A stretch of 64,000 nucleotides of DNA from Nonomuraea thailandensis (GCF_024172165.1 NZ_JAMZEB010000002.1:9646501-9710500); one strand, 5' to 3'. Shown: positions 9,209 through 17,136, counted from the first letter of the stretch. Notes: generated by a model from the sequence alone, not told the origin. Program-made: numbers and translations.

Positions 9209-9900
9209 GAGTAGCTCCTTCTCTGGTCAGGCGAGGGGATCGTGGCGCCGCGGTACTCGACCGGGATGCCGCCCAGCGGGTAGTCCTTCCGCTGCGGGTG
9301 ACCGTCCCAGTCGTCCGGCATCATGATCCGGGTGAGCGCGGGATGACCGTCGAAGATGATCCCGAAGAAGTCGTACGTCTCGCGCTCGTGCCAGTCGTGA
9401 CCAGGGTAAACGCTGACCGTGGATGGAATGTGCGGGTCGGAGTCGGGCGCGCTCGCCTCGACGCGCACCCGCCGGTTGTGGGTGATCGAGACCAGGTGGA
9501 TCACCACGTGCAGCTCCTCGCCCGCCAGGTGCGGGTAGTGCACGCCGGACACGCCGGTCGACAGCTCGAAGCGCAGGGCGGGGTCGTCGCGCAGCTTCTG
9601 GCAGACCTCGACCAGGCGCTCGCGCCTGACGTGCAGGGTCAGCTCGCCGCGGTCGACGACCACGCGCTCGATGGCCTCGTCCATCGCCAGGCTGTCGACG
9701 ATCTCGTCGAAGTAGCCCCCGTACGGGCGCGGCGTCGAGATCTGCGGCGCCCGGCGCACGACGAGGCCGCCGTAGCCGGAGGTGTCGCCGCTGTCCTGGG
9801 CGCCGAACATGCCCCTGCGGGCGACGGGCGGCTCCTGGGCCGCCGGCACCTCGGGGACCTGCGCGTCCGGGACCTCGGGGAGGTTGTCGGGCGAGGTCAC
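9205..9900 (-). CDS. nuoC: NADH-quinone oxidoreductase subunit C
   Basis: 30-kDa-type peripheral subunit with no cofactors, which helps join NuoB/D/I to the arm. It is 231 residues from GTG at 9900, which overlaps the nuoB stop by 4 bp. The first ~45 residues are Pro/Val/Ala-rich (LPEVPDAQVPEVPAAQEPP) and look disordered. The conserved C-terminal signature ERETYDFFGIIFDGHPAL and the following RKDYPLGG are present. NuoC and NuoD are separate genes here, unlike the fused NuoCD of enterobacteria. Confidence 0.95.
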   Translation of the reverse strand: MTSPDNLPEVPDAQVPEVPAAQEPPVARRGMFGAQDSGDTSGYGGLVVRRAPQISTPRPYGGYFDEIVDSLAMDEAIERVVVDRGELTLHVRRERLVEVCQKLRDDPALRFELSTGVSGVHYPHLAGEELHVVIHLVSITHNRRVRVEASAPDSDPHIPSTVSVYPGHDWHERETYDFFGIIFDGHPALTRIMMPDDWDGHPQRKDYPLGGIPVEYRGATIPSPDQRRSYS

Positions 9901-10448
9901 TTCGCGGCCCCCTGGTCGATCAGTGGCAGCGTGCGCAGCGCCTGCAGCTCGAGCTCCTCGATCTGCTTGGCGCGGTGCGCGCCGAACTTCATGTTCTGGA
10001 TCTTGTCGTGCAGCTTCACGATCGCGTCGATCAGCATCTCGGGCCGCGGCGGGCAGCCCGGCAGGTAGATGTCGACGGGGACGACGTGGTCGACGCCCTG
10101 CACGATGGCGTAGTTGTTGAACATGCCGCCGCTGGAGGCGCACACGCCCATGGAGATGACCCACTTGGGCTCGGCCATCTGGTCGTAGATCTGGCGCAGC
10201 ACGGGCGCCATCTTCTGCGACACCCGACCGGCCACGATCATGAGGTCGGCCTGCCGGGGAGACGCCGAAGCGCGCTCCATACCGAAGCGCGCCAGGTCGT
10301 AGTGGGGGCCACCGGTGGCCATCAGCTCGATGGCGCAACACGCGAGGCCGAACGTCGCCGGCCACACGGAGTTCTTCCGCGCCCACCCCGCGGCCGCTTC
10401 GACCGTGCTGAGGATGAACCCGCTGGGGAGTTTTTCTTCAAGTCCCAT
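9897..10448 (-). CDS. nuoB: NADH-quinone oxidoreductase subunit B
   Basis: Carries the terminal [4Fe-4S] cluster N2, which reduces the quinone. The 183-residue protein shows the expected ligands: adjacent Cys37-Cys38 (GLACCAIELM), Cys103 (GVCASSGG) and Cys132 (LPGCPPRPE). The start is ATG at 10448 (MGLEEKLPSGF), two bases after the nuoA stop. Longer in-frame readings would run back through nuoA and are rejected. Confidence 0.97.
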   Translation of the reverse strand: MGLEEKLPSGFILSTVEAAAGWARKNSVWPATFGLACCAIELMATGGPHYDLARFGMERASASPRQADLMIVAGRVSQKMAPVLRQIYDQMAEPKWVISMGVCASSGGMFNNYAIVQGVDHVVPVDIYLPGCPPRPEMLIDAIVKLHDKIQNMKFGAHRAKQIEELELQALRTLPLIDQGAAK

Positions 10449-10450
10449 TT

Positions 10451-10846
10451 TCAGTCCCAGTCCAGACCCTTGCGGCGCCACACGTACGCGTAGGCGACGA
10501 GCACGGTGACGATGAACAGCAGCATCTCGACGAGCGCGAACAGGCCAAGGCCCGAGGAGAGCACGCGGCCGAGGTCGTCCGTCTGCGGAGCGAACGAGAC
10601 GGCCCACGGGTATAGGAAGATGATCTCGATGTCGAAGACGATGAAGAGCATCGCCGTGATCATGTATTTGAGCGGGAACCGTCCACCACCGACAGGCTGG
10701 GGCGTGGGCTCGATGCCGCATTCATAGGCGTCGAGCTTGGCGCGGTTCCAGCGCTTGGGACCGGTGAAGGGAGCGATGGCGACCGAGAAGATCGCGAAGC
10801 CCCCCGCGAGAACGGCGAGCACCAGGATGGGCACGTAAAGGTCCAT
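10451..10846 (-). CDS. nuoA: NADH-quinone oxidoreductase subunit A
   Basis: First gene of the nuo operon: a small three-helix membrane subunit of 131 residues. The family motif KWDAYECGIEP-like stretch is visible as KLDAYECGIEPTPQP, as is the second conserved segment FDIEIIFLYPWA. AGAGGAGG precedes the ATG at 10846. Only 64 bp separate it from the menJ stop, with no clear promoter in that gap. It may therefore be read from the Rex-marked promoter before menJ as well as from any local promoter. Confidence 0.96.
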   Translation of the reverse strand: MDLYVPILVLAVLAGGFAIFSVAIAPFTGPKRWNRAKLDAYECGIEPTPQPVGGGRFPLKYMITAMLFIVFDIEIIFLYPWAVSFAPQTDDLGRVLSSGLGLFALVEMLLFIVTVLVAYAYVWRRKGLDWD

Positions 10847-10910
10847 CGCTACGCCTCCTCTGGAGTCGCCGCGCGCGCGGGCGCGCAGCCGGATCTGTTG
10901 ATTGCGAGAT

Positions 10911-12149
10911 TCATGCTGATGGCGCGACCTTTGAGAGTGCGTTGATGATCATGTCGGACGCATCGCCTCGCCGGTCGGTGAGATTACCAAGGAGTTTGAG
11001 CGCGAAGCGCATCAGCCTCGGGTGGGGAAGCCCGTGCCTGGTGCCGAAGCTCATCACACCCGGCTTCCCGATCGCCTCGACGAACAACCTCCCGAGCGTG
11101 AAATATCCGCCGTAGGCGTCCTTCAGCGTCTGAGGATAGGTCCGCAGGATCCGTTCGCGTTGCGCGGGGGTGGTGTCCTTGAGGGCCTTGGCGATGACCT
11201 CGGCGGCGATCTCGCCCGTCTCCATGGCGTAGGCGATGCCCTCGCCGTTGAACGGGTTGATGGAGCCGCCGGAGTCTCCGACGAGCAGCAGGCCGCGGGT
11301 GTAGTGGGGCTGCCTGTTGAAGGCCATCGGGAGCGCGGCGCCGCGGATCGGGCCCGTCATGTTCTCCTCGGTGAAGCCCCACTCCTGCGGCATCGACCGG
11401 CACCAGCGGCGCAGCAGGTCGCGGTAGTCGATGTTGCCGAACTGTGAGCTGGTGTTGAGCAGGCCGAGACCCACGTTGGCGGTGCCGTCGCCGACGCCGA
11501 ACACCCAGCCGTAGCCGGGCAGCAGCGTGTCGCCGTCCCACAGCTCCAGCCAGGTCTCCAGGTAGTCGTCGTCGTGGCGCGGGCTCTCGAAGTACGTCCG
11601 CACGGCCACGCCCATCGGGCGGTCCTCCCGCTTGTGCAGGCCCATGCCCAGGGCCAGGCGGGTGCTGTTGCCGTCGGCGGCCACGACCACGCGGCTGCGG
11701 AACTCGCGGCCGTCCTTGGTGGTCACGCCCACGATGTGGCCGCTGCGGTCGTCGAGCACGGGGCCCGTGACGGTGACGCCCTCCATGAGGCGCACGCCGT
11801 TCTTGACCGCGTTGGCGGCGACGATCTGGTCGAAGTCCTGGCGGGTGCGCACGAGCCCGAAATCGGGGAACCGCTCCAACTGCGGCCAGTCGAGCTCGAA
11901 GCGCAGGCCGCCGCCGACGACGCGCAGACCCTTGTTCCTGATCCAGCCGGGTGCGTCGATGTCGACGCCCATGTTCTGCAACTGCTTGACCGCACGGGGG
12001 GTCAGGCCGTCGCCGCAGACCTTCTCGCGGGGGAACCTGGTCTTCTCCAGGAGCAACACGTCGAGACCGGCCTGAGCGAGGTAAAAGGCGGTTGCGGAAC
12101 CGGCGGGACCGGCGCCGACGACGATGACGTCGGCGTCATCAGTGTTCAT
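10911..12149 (-). CDS. menJ: Geranylgeranyl reductase-family FAD oxidoreductase (menaquinone reductase MenJ-like)
   Basis: FAD-dependent reductase that saturates isoprene units. In mycobacteria the family member MenJ reduces one double bond of the menaquinone side chain. The 412-residue protein opens with the dinucleotide-binding motif VVGAGPAGSATAF, has VCGDGLTPRAV typical of the GGR family, and carries a second FAD motif GDSGGSINPFNGEGIAYAMETG. The position beside menG and directly before the complex I operon favours menaquinone over archaeal-type lipid as substrate. The exact saturation pattern cannot be read from sequence. A consensus Rex operator lies about 140 bp upstream. Confidence 0.85.
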   Translation of the reverse strand: MNTDDADVIVVGAGPAGSATAFYLAQAGLDVLLLEKTRFPREKVCGDGLTPRAVKQLQNMGVDIDAPGWIRNKGLRVVGGGLRFELDWPQLERFPDFGLVRTRQDFDQIVAANAVKNGVRLMEGVTVTGPVLDDRSGHIVGVTTKDGREFRSRVVVAADGNSTRLALGMGLHKREDRPMGVAVRTYFESPRHDDDYLETWLELWDGDTLLPGYGWVFGVGDGTANVGLGLLNTSSQFGNIDYRDLLRRWCRSMPQEWGFTEENMTGPIRGAALPMAFNRQPHYTRGLLLVGDSGGSINPFNGEGIAYAMETGEIAAEVIAKALKDTTPAQRERILRTYPQTLKDAYGGYFTLGRLFVEAIGKPGVMSFGTRHGLPHPRLMRFALKLLGNLTDRRGDASDMIINALSKVAPSA

Positions 12150-12287
12150 GGTCGCGCCTGCTTCGCCACTCGTTGGCTTCGCTCTCTCGCGGCGAGCTCC
12201 TGCGCTTGAGGTATGGCTGTTGGCACGGTCACTGGACTGTCCTGTCCCTACACGCTCGAAGGCCGTGGGGTGTCGCGCCTTCGTTCC

Positions 12288-12307
12288 TTTGTGAACCCCT
12301 TCACAAA
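12288..12307. promoter_or_regulatory. Rex operator (ROP) upstream of menJ-nuo
   Basis: A perfect inverted repeat, TTTGTGAA-N4-TTCACAAA, matches the published consensus for the NADH-sensing repressor Rex of Streptomyces (TTGTGAA, four bases, TTCACAA). It lies 139-158 bp before the menJ start and upstream of the whole nuo operon. The rex gene is in the same window at 30,078-30,755, preceded by a related site. Binding is inferred from the match; whether it overlaps the -10 or +1 cannot be settled because no clear promoter hexamers are seen. Confidence 0.82.
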
Positions 12308-12509
12308 CTTACCGGCCCGCAGTCTACTGCTTTTCCTGTACATAGTGGCAGTCGGGGTGCGGTTCTGTGATCCATGAGGACGGCGTGTCGCCTGAGGCCG
12401 CGCAGTCATGATCGTCACGCTAGCAGCAGCCCCCGGGCGCTCAGAGCCCGGCCGGTGAGGCGATGCGGTCTCGAGACGCTTCCGCGCGAGCGCGGCCGCT
12501 TGGGCGGAT

Positions 12510-12538
12510 CGGAAATCGATGATTTCCGCCGCCGGAAA
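12510..12538. repeat. Overlapping inverted repeats downstream of menG
   Basis: CGGAAATC-GAT-GATTTCCG at 12,510-12,528 is a perfect palindrome. It overlaps a second inverted repeat, TTTCCG-CCGC-CGGAAA (12,523-12,538). The position 72-90 bp past the menG stop and about 360 bp before menJ allows either a terminator without a U-tract or an operator. Function unknown. Confidence 0.4.
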
Positions 12539-12599
12539 AGCGCACCTTCGCATGACCCGCGGGCAGGAAAGCGGCCGGCCGGAAATGAGTTTTCGGCGA

Positions 12600-13316
12600 T
12601 TAAGCGGGCTTGAACCCCCTGTGCATGGCGACGATCCCCATCGTGAGATTGCGCCAGGCCACCCGCTCCCAGCCGGCGGCCTGGATGGTGGCGGCCAGCG
12701 TCGGCTGGTCCGGCCAGTCCCTGATCGACTCGGCGAGGTACTCGTAGGAGTCGTCGTTGGAGCCGAACACCTTGGCCACCTTCGGCAACATCCGCATCAG
12801 GTACTCGCGGTAGACCAGGTCGAACGGCCCGAACGTCACGTGGGAGAACTCCAGGACGACCAGGCGCCCGCCCGGCTTCGTCACCCGCAGCATCTCCCGC
12901 AGCGCCTGGGCGGTGTCGTGCACGTTGCGCAGCGCCACCGAGATCGTCACCGCGTCGAACACCCCGTCGGCGAAAGGCAGCCGCATCGCGTCGCCCGCGA
13001 CGAACGGCACGCCGGGCCCCGACAGCGCGTTGCCGCCGTGCCGCCGCACCCCCGTGCCGAGCATGCCGAGCGAGAAGTCGGAGGCGATCGCCCGCGCGCC
13101 CAGCGTGGTGAAGGCGTCGGTGGACGTGCCCGTGCCCGCCCCCAGGTCGAGCACGAGCTCCCCGGGCCCCGCGTCGACGGCGGCGGCCACCGCCTTGCGC
13201 CAGAGCCGCACCTGACCGAGGGAGATCACGTCATTGACCAGGTCGTAGCGCCGGGCGGTGCGATCGAACATCGCGGCGACCTCGTCCGGCTGTTTGTCCA
13301 ACTGAGCGCGCGTCAT
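12600..13316 (-). CDS. menG: Demethylmenaquinone methyltransferase
   Basis: SAM-dependent methyltransferase that converts demethylmenaquinone to menaquinone, the last ring modification in the pathway. The 238-residue protein starts at ATG 13316 (MTRAQLDKQPDEVAAMFD) with AAGGTGG just upstream; a longer reading adds 19 unconserved residues. The SAM-binding loop LDLGAGTGTSTDAF and UbiE/MenG signatures YDLVNDVISLG and ISVALRNVHD are present. Its product is the likely substrate of the neighbouring MenJ, and reduced menaquinone is the product of the adjacent complex I. Confidence 0.93.
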   Translation of the reverse strand: MTRAQLDKQPDEVAAMFDRTARRYDLVNDVISLGQVRLWRKAVAAAVDAGPGELVLDLGAGTGTSTDAFTTLGARAIASDFSLGMLGTGVRRHGGNALSGPGVPFVAGDAMRLPFADGVFDAVTISVALRNVHDTAQALREMLRVTKPGGRLVVLEFSHVTFGPFDLVYREYLMRMLPKVAKVFGSNDDSYEYLAESIRDWPDQPTLAATIQAAGWERVAWRNLTMGIVAMHRGFKPA

Positions 13317-13423
13317 GCCACCCACCTTATTGGGGCCCGCCTGCGGGTACGCGGTCATACCCTTCCGGGACAATCAACGGAAAGTAGCAGCATGACTACC
13401 GAACGTCTGCTAGATATTGGCGA

Positions 13424-14629
13424 ATGCTTGCCCGTGCCGCCCTTGCGGCGATCATCGCCTCGGCCCCCGTCCCGCACGCGCGCGTCGTGTCGGCCGACCC
13501 GATCGACAGCACCCCCCACGTGCTCGACGGCATCGTCAACGCCATCGTCGTCGTCGGCCGCACCGTCGTCGTCGGCGGCTCGTTCAGCGAAGTGAGCGAC
13601 GCGTCCCGCACCACGATCCATCCGCGCGACAACCTGTTCGCCTACGACCTGGTGACCGGCCGCGTCCTGCCTGGCTTCGCGCCGAGCATGGCCGGCCCCG
13701 TCTACGGCCTGGCGGCCGGCGACCGCGGCACCGTCTACGTGGGCGGGGAGTTCCACGGCGTCGACAACCGCAGGGCTCGCGGCCTGGCCAGGCTCGACCT
13801 GGCCGACGGCGCCCTGGTTCCGGGCTTCCAGCCGCGCATCGGCGGCGGCATGGTGACCGCGCTGGCCAGGCAGGGCCGGCACCTCTACGTCGGCGGTGAC
13901 TTCACCAGCCCGCGCACGGCGCTGGCCAGGCTGGACGCCGACACCGGCACGCCCGACGCCGGCTTCGACATCGAGCCCGGCGCGCCGCTGACCTCGCGGG
14001 CGAAGGTCTACGCGCTGGCGGTCTCGGGCCACCGGCTCGCGGTGGACGGCACGTTCACCACGCTCGACGGCCACTCCCGGCCACAGCTCGGGCTGATCGA
14101 CATCGGCGCGGCGGCCGCCAGGGTGGCGCCGTGGCGCACCGACGCGTACGCGCGCAAGTGCAGCAGCGCGTTCCCCTCCTATGTAAGGGGCCTCGACTTC
14201 TCCCCCGACGGCCGCTATTTCGTGGTCGTCACCACAGGCGGCGCCAAGGGCGGCATCTGCGACACGGCAGCCCGGTTCGAGACCTACGCCAAGGGCTCCG
14301 CCATCCGCCCCACCTGGGTGAACAGCACCGGCGGCGACTCGCTCTACTCCGTCGCGGTGACCGGCGCGGCGGTGTACGTGGGCGGGCACCAGCGCTGGCT
14401 GGACAACCCGGAGGGCCGCGACTCCGCGGGCCCGGGCGCGGTGTCACGGCCCGGCATCGGCGCCATTCATCCGAGCACCGGAAAGGCCCTCAGTTGGAAT
14501 CCCACGCGGGAGCGCGGCATCGGCGTGAAGGCGTTTTACGCGCACGCCAGTGGACTACTTGTCGGTAGTGACACAACGAGACTCGGACGGGAGTACCATG
14601 CCCGGATTGGCATGTTCCCCCTGCCCTAG
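13424..14629 (+). CDS. Secreted beta-propeller-like protein
   Basis: 401 residues, divergent from menG. The N-terminus (MLARAALAAIIASAP...ARVVSADP) looks like a Sec signal peptide. The rest is built of repeated blades of the type VVGGSF / VYVGGEF / LYVGGDF followed by LARLD, resembling the delta-60/Kelch-like propeller repeats of secreted actinobacterial proteins. Two cysteines (in KCSSAF and GGICDTA) could form a disulfide. No catalytic motif is recognisable. Its stop codon overlaps the stop of the convergent DUF4229 gene. Function unknown. Confidence 0.8.
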   Translation: MLARAALAAIIASAPVPHARVVSADPIDSTPHVLDGIVNAIVVVGRTVVVGGSFSEVSDASRTTIHPRDNLFAYDLVTGRVLPGFAPSMAGPVYGLAAGDRGTVYVGGEFHGVDNRRARGLARLDLADGALVPGFQPRIGGGMVTALARQGRHLYVGGDFTSPRTALARLDADTGTPDAGFDIEPGAPLTSRAKVYALAVSGHRLAVDGTFTTLDGHSRPQLGLIDIGAAAARVAPWRTDAYARKCSSAFPSYVRGLDFSPDGRYFVVVTTGGAKGGICDTAARFETYAKGSAIRPTWVNSTGGDSLYSVAVTGAAVYVGGHQRWLDNPEGRDSAGPGAVSRPGIGAIHPSTGKALSWNPTRERGIGVKAFYAHASGLLVGSDTTRLGREYHARIGMFPLP

Positions 14630-14901
14630 TCGTTCTGTGGCTTGGGCCGGTCGATCTTGTCGCTGAGACGCGCACTCATGGTGTCGCGCTGCTTGGACAG
14701 CAAGACGTAGCTCGCGATGCCACTGATCACAAATGAAGCGACGATCAGCCAGAACGGGTTTTGCAGTCCTAGCAGCCAGAGGACACCCAGGGTCACGACG
14801 AACAGGCCGATCCGCGACGCGGTGTAAACGAGAACGGGACGCACGGGTTCGAGGTTACTCGGACCTGCGTAGCGGTCGCTCTTCGCATCGGACGCGAGCA
14901 C
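14626..14901 (-). CDS. DUF4229-like small membrane protein
   Basis: 91 residues with two hydrophobic helices (LVYTASRIGLFVVTLGVLWLLG and FWLIVASFVISGIASYVLL) joined by a short loop. A basic, hydrophilic tail (KQRDTMSARLSDKIDRPK) follows. This is the organisation of the actinobacterial DUF4229 family, whose function is not known. The start is uncertain: GTG at 14901 has only weak ribosome-binding sequence, and a GTG at 14844 would remove 19 hydrophilic residues and begin just before the first helix. Confidence 0.7.
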   Translation of the reverse strand: MLASDAKSDRYAGPSNLEPVRPVLVYTASRIGLFVVTLGVLWLLGLQNPFWLIVASFVISGIASYVLLSKQRDTMSARLSDKIDRPKPQND

Positions 14902-15101
14902 TGCTACTGTTCCCAGTTAGGGAGTTTCGTAAAGAAACACCCACGAGAGCCCCAAAGAGGCTCTATCATATAACAATCGGGCAGTCAGCTGATAACAACC
15001 CGTGATCTTTGTAGAAAACCACGGATAAATCAGGCTTCGCTCGACACACTGGTTACCTGTCCGCCCGCTGGCAGGAAGCGGGATGCGAGGGGGAGAGATT
15101 G

Positions 15102-15323
15102 GTGGAGAGTAGCAGCGAGCGTCTGCTGACCCCAGGAGAGGTTGCCGCCCTCTTCCGGGTAGACCCAAAGACGGTTACGCGCTGGGCTGCGGCAGGCCGC
15201 ATCAGCAGTATCCGCACCCCCGGAGGGCACCGGCGCTTCCGCGAGTCGGAAGTCCACGCCCTTCTCCGAGGCGAGGACGTTCTCACGGCCGACAGGCCGG
15301 CAGGTGAGTCCCCGCGCGTCTGA
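15102..15323 (+). CDS. bldC: BldC-type developmental regulator (MerR-like HTH)
   Basis: 73 residues. Nearly all of the protein is a MerR-like winged-helix domain: LLTPGEVAALFRVDPKTVTRWAAAGRI then RTPGGHRRFRESEV. This is close to the BldC protein of Streptomyces, which binds direct repeats and delays sporulation. GGGGAGA lies 8 nt before the GTG at 15102; an in-frame TTG three bases earlier is less likely. Unlike phage excisionases of the same fold, there is no integrase nearby. It is single in its operon, with a hairpin after the stop. Confidence 0.9.
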   Translation: MESSSERLLTPGEVAALFRVDPKTVTRWAAAGRISSIRTPGGHRRFRESEVHALLRGEDVLTADRPAGESPRV

Positions 15324-15336
15324 CGTTCCGTCTAGT

Positions 15337-15392
15337 CGGTGATCCTGCACGGCGGGCCGCATGAACAGCGGTCCTCCCCGCCAGGATCACCG
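15337..15392 (+). terminator. Hairpin downstream of bldC
   Basis: An 11-bp perfect stem (CGGTGATCCTG pairing with CAGGATCACCG) encloses a second GC stem (GCGGG/CCCGC). It starts 14 bp after the bldC stop. No U-run follows, which is common for actinobacterial terminators. It probably separates bldC from the convergent gene at 15,533. Confidence 0.55.
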
Positions 15393-15532
15393 CTGGCGGA
15401 ACCCACTGTTCGCGTGCCCTCCCGGCCACACTTCCGTACGGGAACGGCACGGGGCGGCGCCAACCGCCGACCGTGGCTGGCGCCTGTCCGTTGGCCCGGA
15501 CCGGGCCGCGCACTCCCCCTGCCGCCGCCCGG

Positions 15533-15775
15533 TCAGGCGTCCTCCTGCCTCGCCTTGAACGCCAGGAACTCCCGCTCCAGCTCGTCGTTCTCCTCTTCCC
15601 AGCGCCGGCGGCGCAGCTCCGCCTCCTCCTCGGTCAGCGACTCCGGCAGCCACTGCTCGTAGTCGGGGTCACCGGGCTGGACCTCGACGTAGGCGTTGCC
15701 GATCAGAAGACCGTCCTGGCTGGTCAGGCTCTGCGGTACGCGCAAGGTCCCGTCCGCGAGCCGGATGACGTACAT
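15533..15775 (-). CDS. Small acidic protein, partner of the upstream zincin
   Basis: 80 residues, not matched to a family I know. The N-terminal half (MYVIRLADGTLRVPQSL...) looks like a small beta-rich domain. The C-terminal half is highly charged and probably helical or coiled-coil (LTEEEAELRRRRWEEENDELEREF). It starts only 10 bp after the stop of the zinc metallopeptidase gene and on the same strand, so the two are almost certainly co-transcribed. Gene order peptidase-then-small-acidic-protein is compatible with an inhibitor or immunity role, but this is inference. Confidence 0.7.
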   Translation of the reverse strand: MYVIRLADGTLRVPQSLTSQDGLLIGNAYVEVQPGDPDYEQWLPESLTEEEAELRRRRWEEENDELEREFLAFKARQEDA

Positions 15776-15785
15776 GGCCGATCAC

Positions 15786-16997
15786 CTAGATTCCGTAGCG
15801 CCGGTTGAAGAACAGCATGATGTCGAGCGCCATCCGCGTGTCACCGCCGAGCATGTCCACCAGGGCCGGGCGCTGGCGCGAGGCGATGGCGGCGAAGGCG
15901 TCGGCGAAGAACTCCTTGCGGCCCAGCCCGCCTCCCTGCCGGTGGAACGTCGAGGCCAGCAGCGGGACGGCCGTGTCGTACAGGCGCACGAACTCCGGCG
16001 AGTCGGACACCCAGTCGCCGTACGCGGCGTCGATGTCGTCGATGGCGTGGCCCACCTCGTGCATCATCACGTCGGGGGTGGGCGAGGGGCGGTCGCCCAC
16101 GACGATCTTGCGGTCGCCGTACGCGCCGGCGCAGATGTCCCAGGTCGCCCGGCTGGACGGGAGCGGGGCGCCGCGCAGGTAACCCATGTCGTCGAGGTCC
16201 GGCACGCCGCCCGGGCCGACGTAGATGCCCTCCAGGCCCGAGGCGAGCAGCTCCTTCAGCCGCTCGGGCAGCCTGGCCAGGCTCTCCACCGCCCTGATCA
16301 CGTCCGCGGACGGCCGGCCCTGCCTGGCGTCCCACTGCCGGTGCAGGATCGGCTCCAGCCGGCCGCAGTGGCGCAGGCCGTCGCCCAGCGAGGGCGCGTC
16401 CGGGCGATGGGGGCGGGCCCGCAGCGGCTCGTCGGTGAGCTCGAAGTCGTCCCAGGTGTAGCGGGGGCGGTCGACCACGACGGCGGCGGGAAGGCGCTCG
16501 CCACGCTCCCGCACCTCGAACGCGTCCCAGCCCGCCCCCAAGTCCCGCTCGCGCCCCGTGTGGGCGTCGCGGACCGTTCCCGGACCGCGCTCGCGGCCGC
16601 TGAAGGCGTCCCGGACCGTTCCCGGGCCGCGCTCGCGGCCGCTGTAGGCGTCGCGGACCGTTCCCGGACCGCGCTCACGACCCGCCGAGCCGTCCCGGCT
16701 CGCGGCCGGGGAGCGGGTGTCCCGGCGGCCGTCGAGGGGCCACATCGAGCGTTCCGGTCCGTCACCCGCGGGCCACATCCTCGTGTCCTGCGCACCGGAC
16801 GGCCTTCCCCTCTCGCCGGGCCGTGCCGCCCGGTGCGGCTGATCGCCGCGGTTGTCGCGCGCGTCGGACCAGAACGAGCGGTCGGCGTCGGAGCGGGCCT
16901 CGCTGCGACGCGAGAAGAGGTACGAGCCGCGCCGCCACCAACGGCCACGCCGATGCCGTCCTCTGTCGTTGGGTCCCCTGTCGGAAGAAAAGGCCAT
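15786..16997 (-). CDS. Zinc metallopeptidase with anthrax lethal-factor-like catalytic core
   Basis: 403 residues. Residues 1-60 are Arg-rich and without a signal peptide. Residues 106-161 hold four 14-residue tandem repeats of the type GRERGPGTVRDAxx. The C-terminal ~200 residues form a zincin: His313-Glu314-xx-His317 (MMHEVGHAIDD) with Glu362 in KEFFADAFAAI. Spacing and sequence resemble the HExxH...EFFAEAF core of anthrax lethal factor. ATG 16997 has GAGGGG five bases upstream; an upstream GTG at 17051 is less good. A small acidic gene follows in 10 bp. Substrate unknown; it may act in the cytoplasm or be exported by a route not visible here. Confidence 0.75.
   Translation of the reverse strand: MAFSSDRGPNDRGRHRRGRWWRRGSYLFSRRSEARSDADRSFWSDARDNRGDQPHRAARPGERGRPSGAQDTRMWPAGDGPERSMWPLDGRRDTRSPAASRDGSAGRERGPGTVRDAYSGRERGPGTVRDAFSGRERGPGTVRDAHTGRERDLGAGWDAFEVRERGERLPAAVVVDRPRYTWDDFELTDEPLRARPHRPDAPSLGDGLRHCGRLEPILHRQWDARQGRPSADVIRAVESLARLPERLKELLASGLEGIYVGPGGVPDLDDMGYLRGAPLPSSRATWDICAGAYGDRKIVVGDRPSPTPDVMMHEVGHAIDDIDAAYGDWVSDSPEFVRLYDTAVPLLASTFHRQGGGLGRKEFFADAFAAIASRQRPALVDMLGGDTRMALDIMLFFNRRYGI
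16515..16682 (-). repeat. Four 42-bp tandem repeats within the zincin gene
   Basis: The segment encodes residues 106-161 as four consecutive 14-residue units. Three are almost identical (GRERGPGTVRDA followed by YS, FS or HT) and the fourth is divergent (GRERDLGAGWDAFE). The units are charged and glycine-rich, so they probably form a flexible linker between the basic N-terminus and the catalytic domain. Copy number may vary between strains. Confidence 0.8.
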
Positions 16998-17136
16998 CGC
17001 ACCCCTCAACGCCACGTGGAGCCCCGTGGACACCGACGCATCGGCTTCCACCGTACGACGCCGATCTTCCGCTAGTCACCCGAAATGGGACATCGGGCAG
17101 CACGATCACGCCGAATCATGGCTTACAGTTCGGGAC

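Larger units (their letters stand above)
12150..12599. other. 450-bp gene-free region between menG and menJ
   Basis: No convincing gene is present on either strand. The stretch holds the Rex operator (12,288-12,307) and a 19-bp perfect palindrome with an overlapping TTTCCG/CGGAAA repeat (12,510-12,538). It must also contain the menJ promoter and whatever ends menG transcription. Several short open frames are GC-bias artefacts without ribosome-binding sites. Confidence 0.6.

Noticed and set aside
10847..10910. GC-alternating stretch before nuoA as a terminator
   Set aside because: The CGCGCGC-type run has no stable asymmetric stem-loop followed by T residues; read-through from menJ is as likely.
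15102..15323. BldC-type gene as a phage excisionase
   Set aside because: Same fold, but the sequence follows BldC closely and no integrase, att site or phage gene is nearby.
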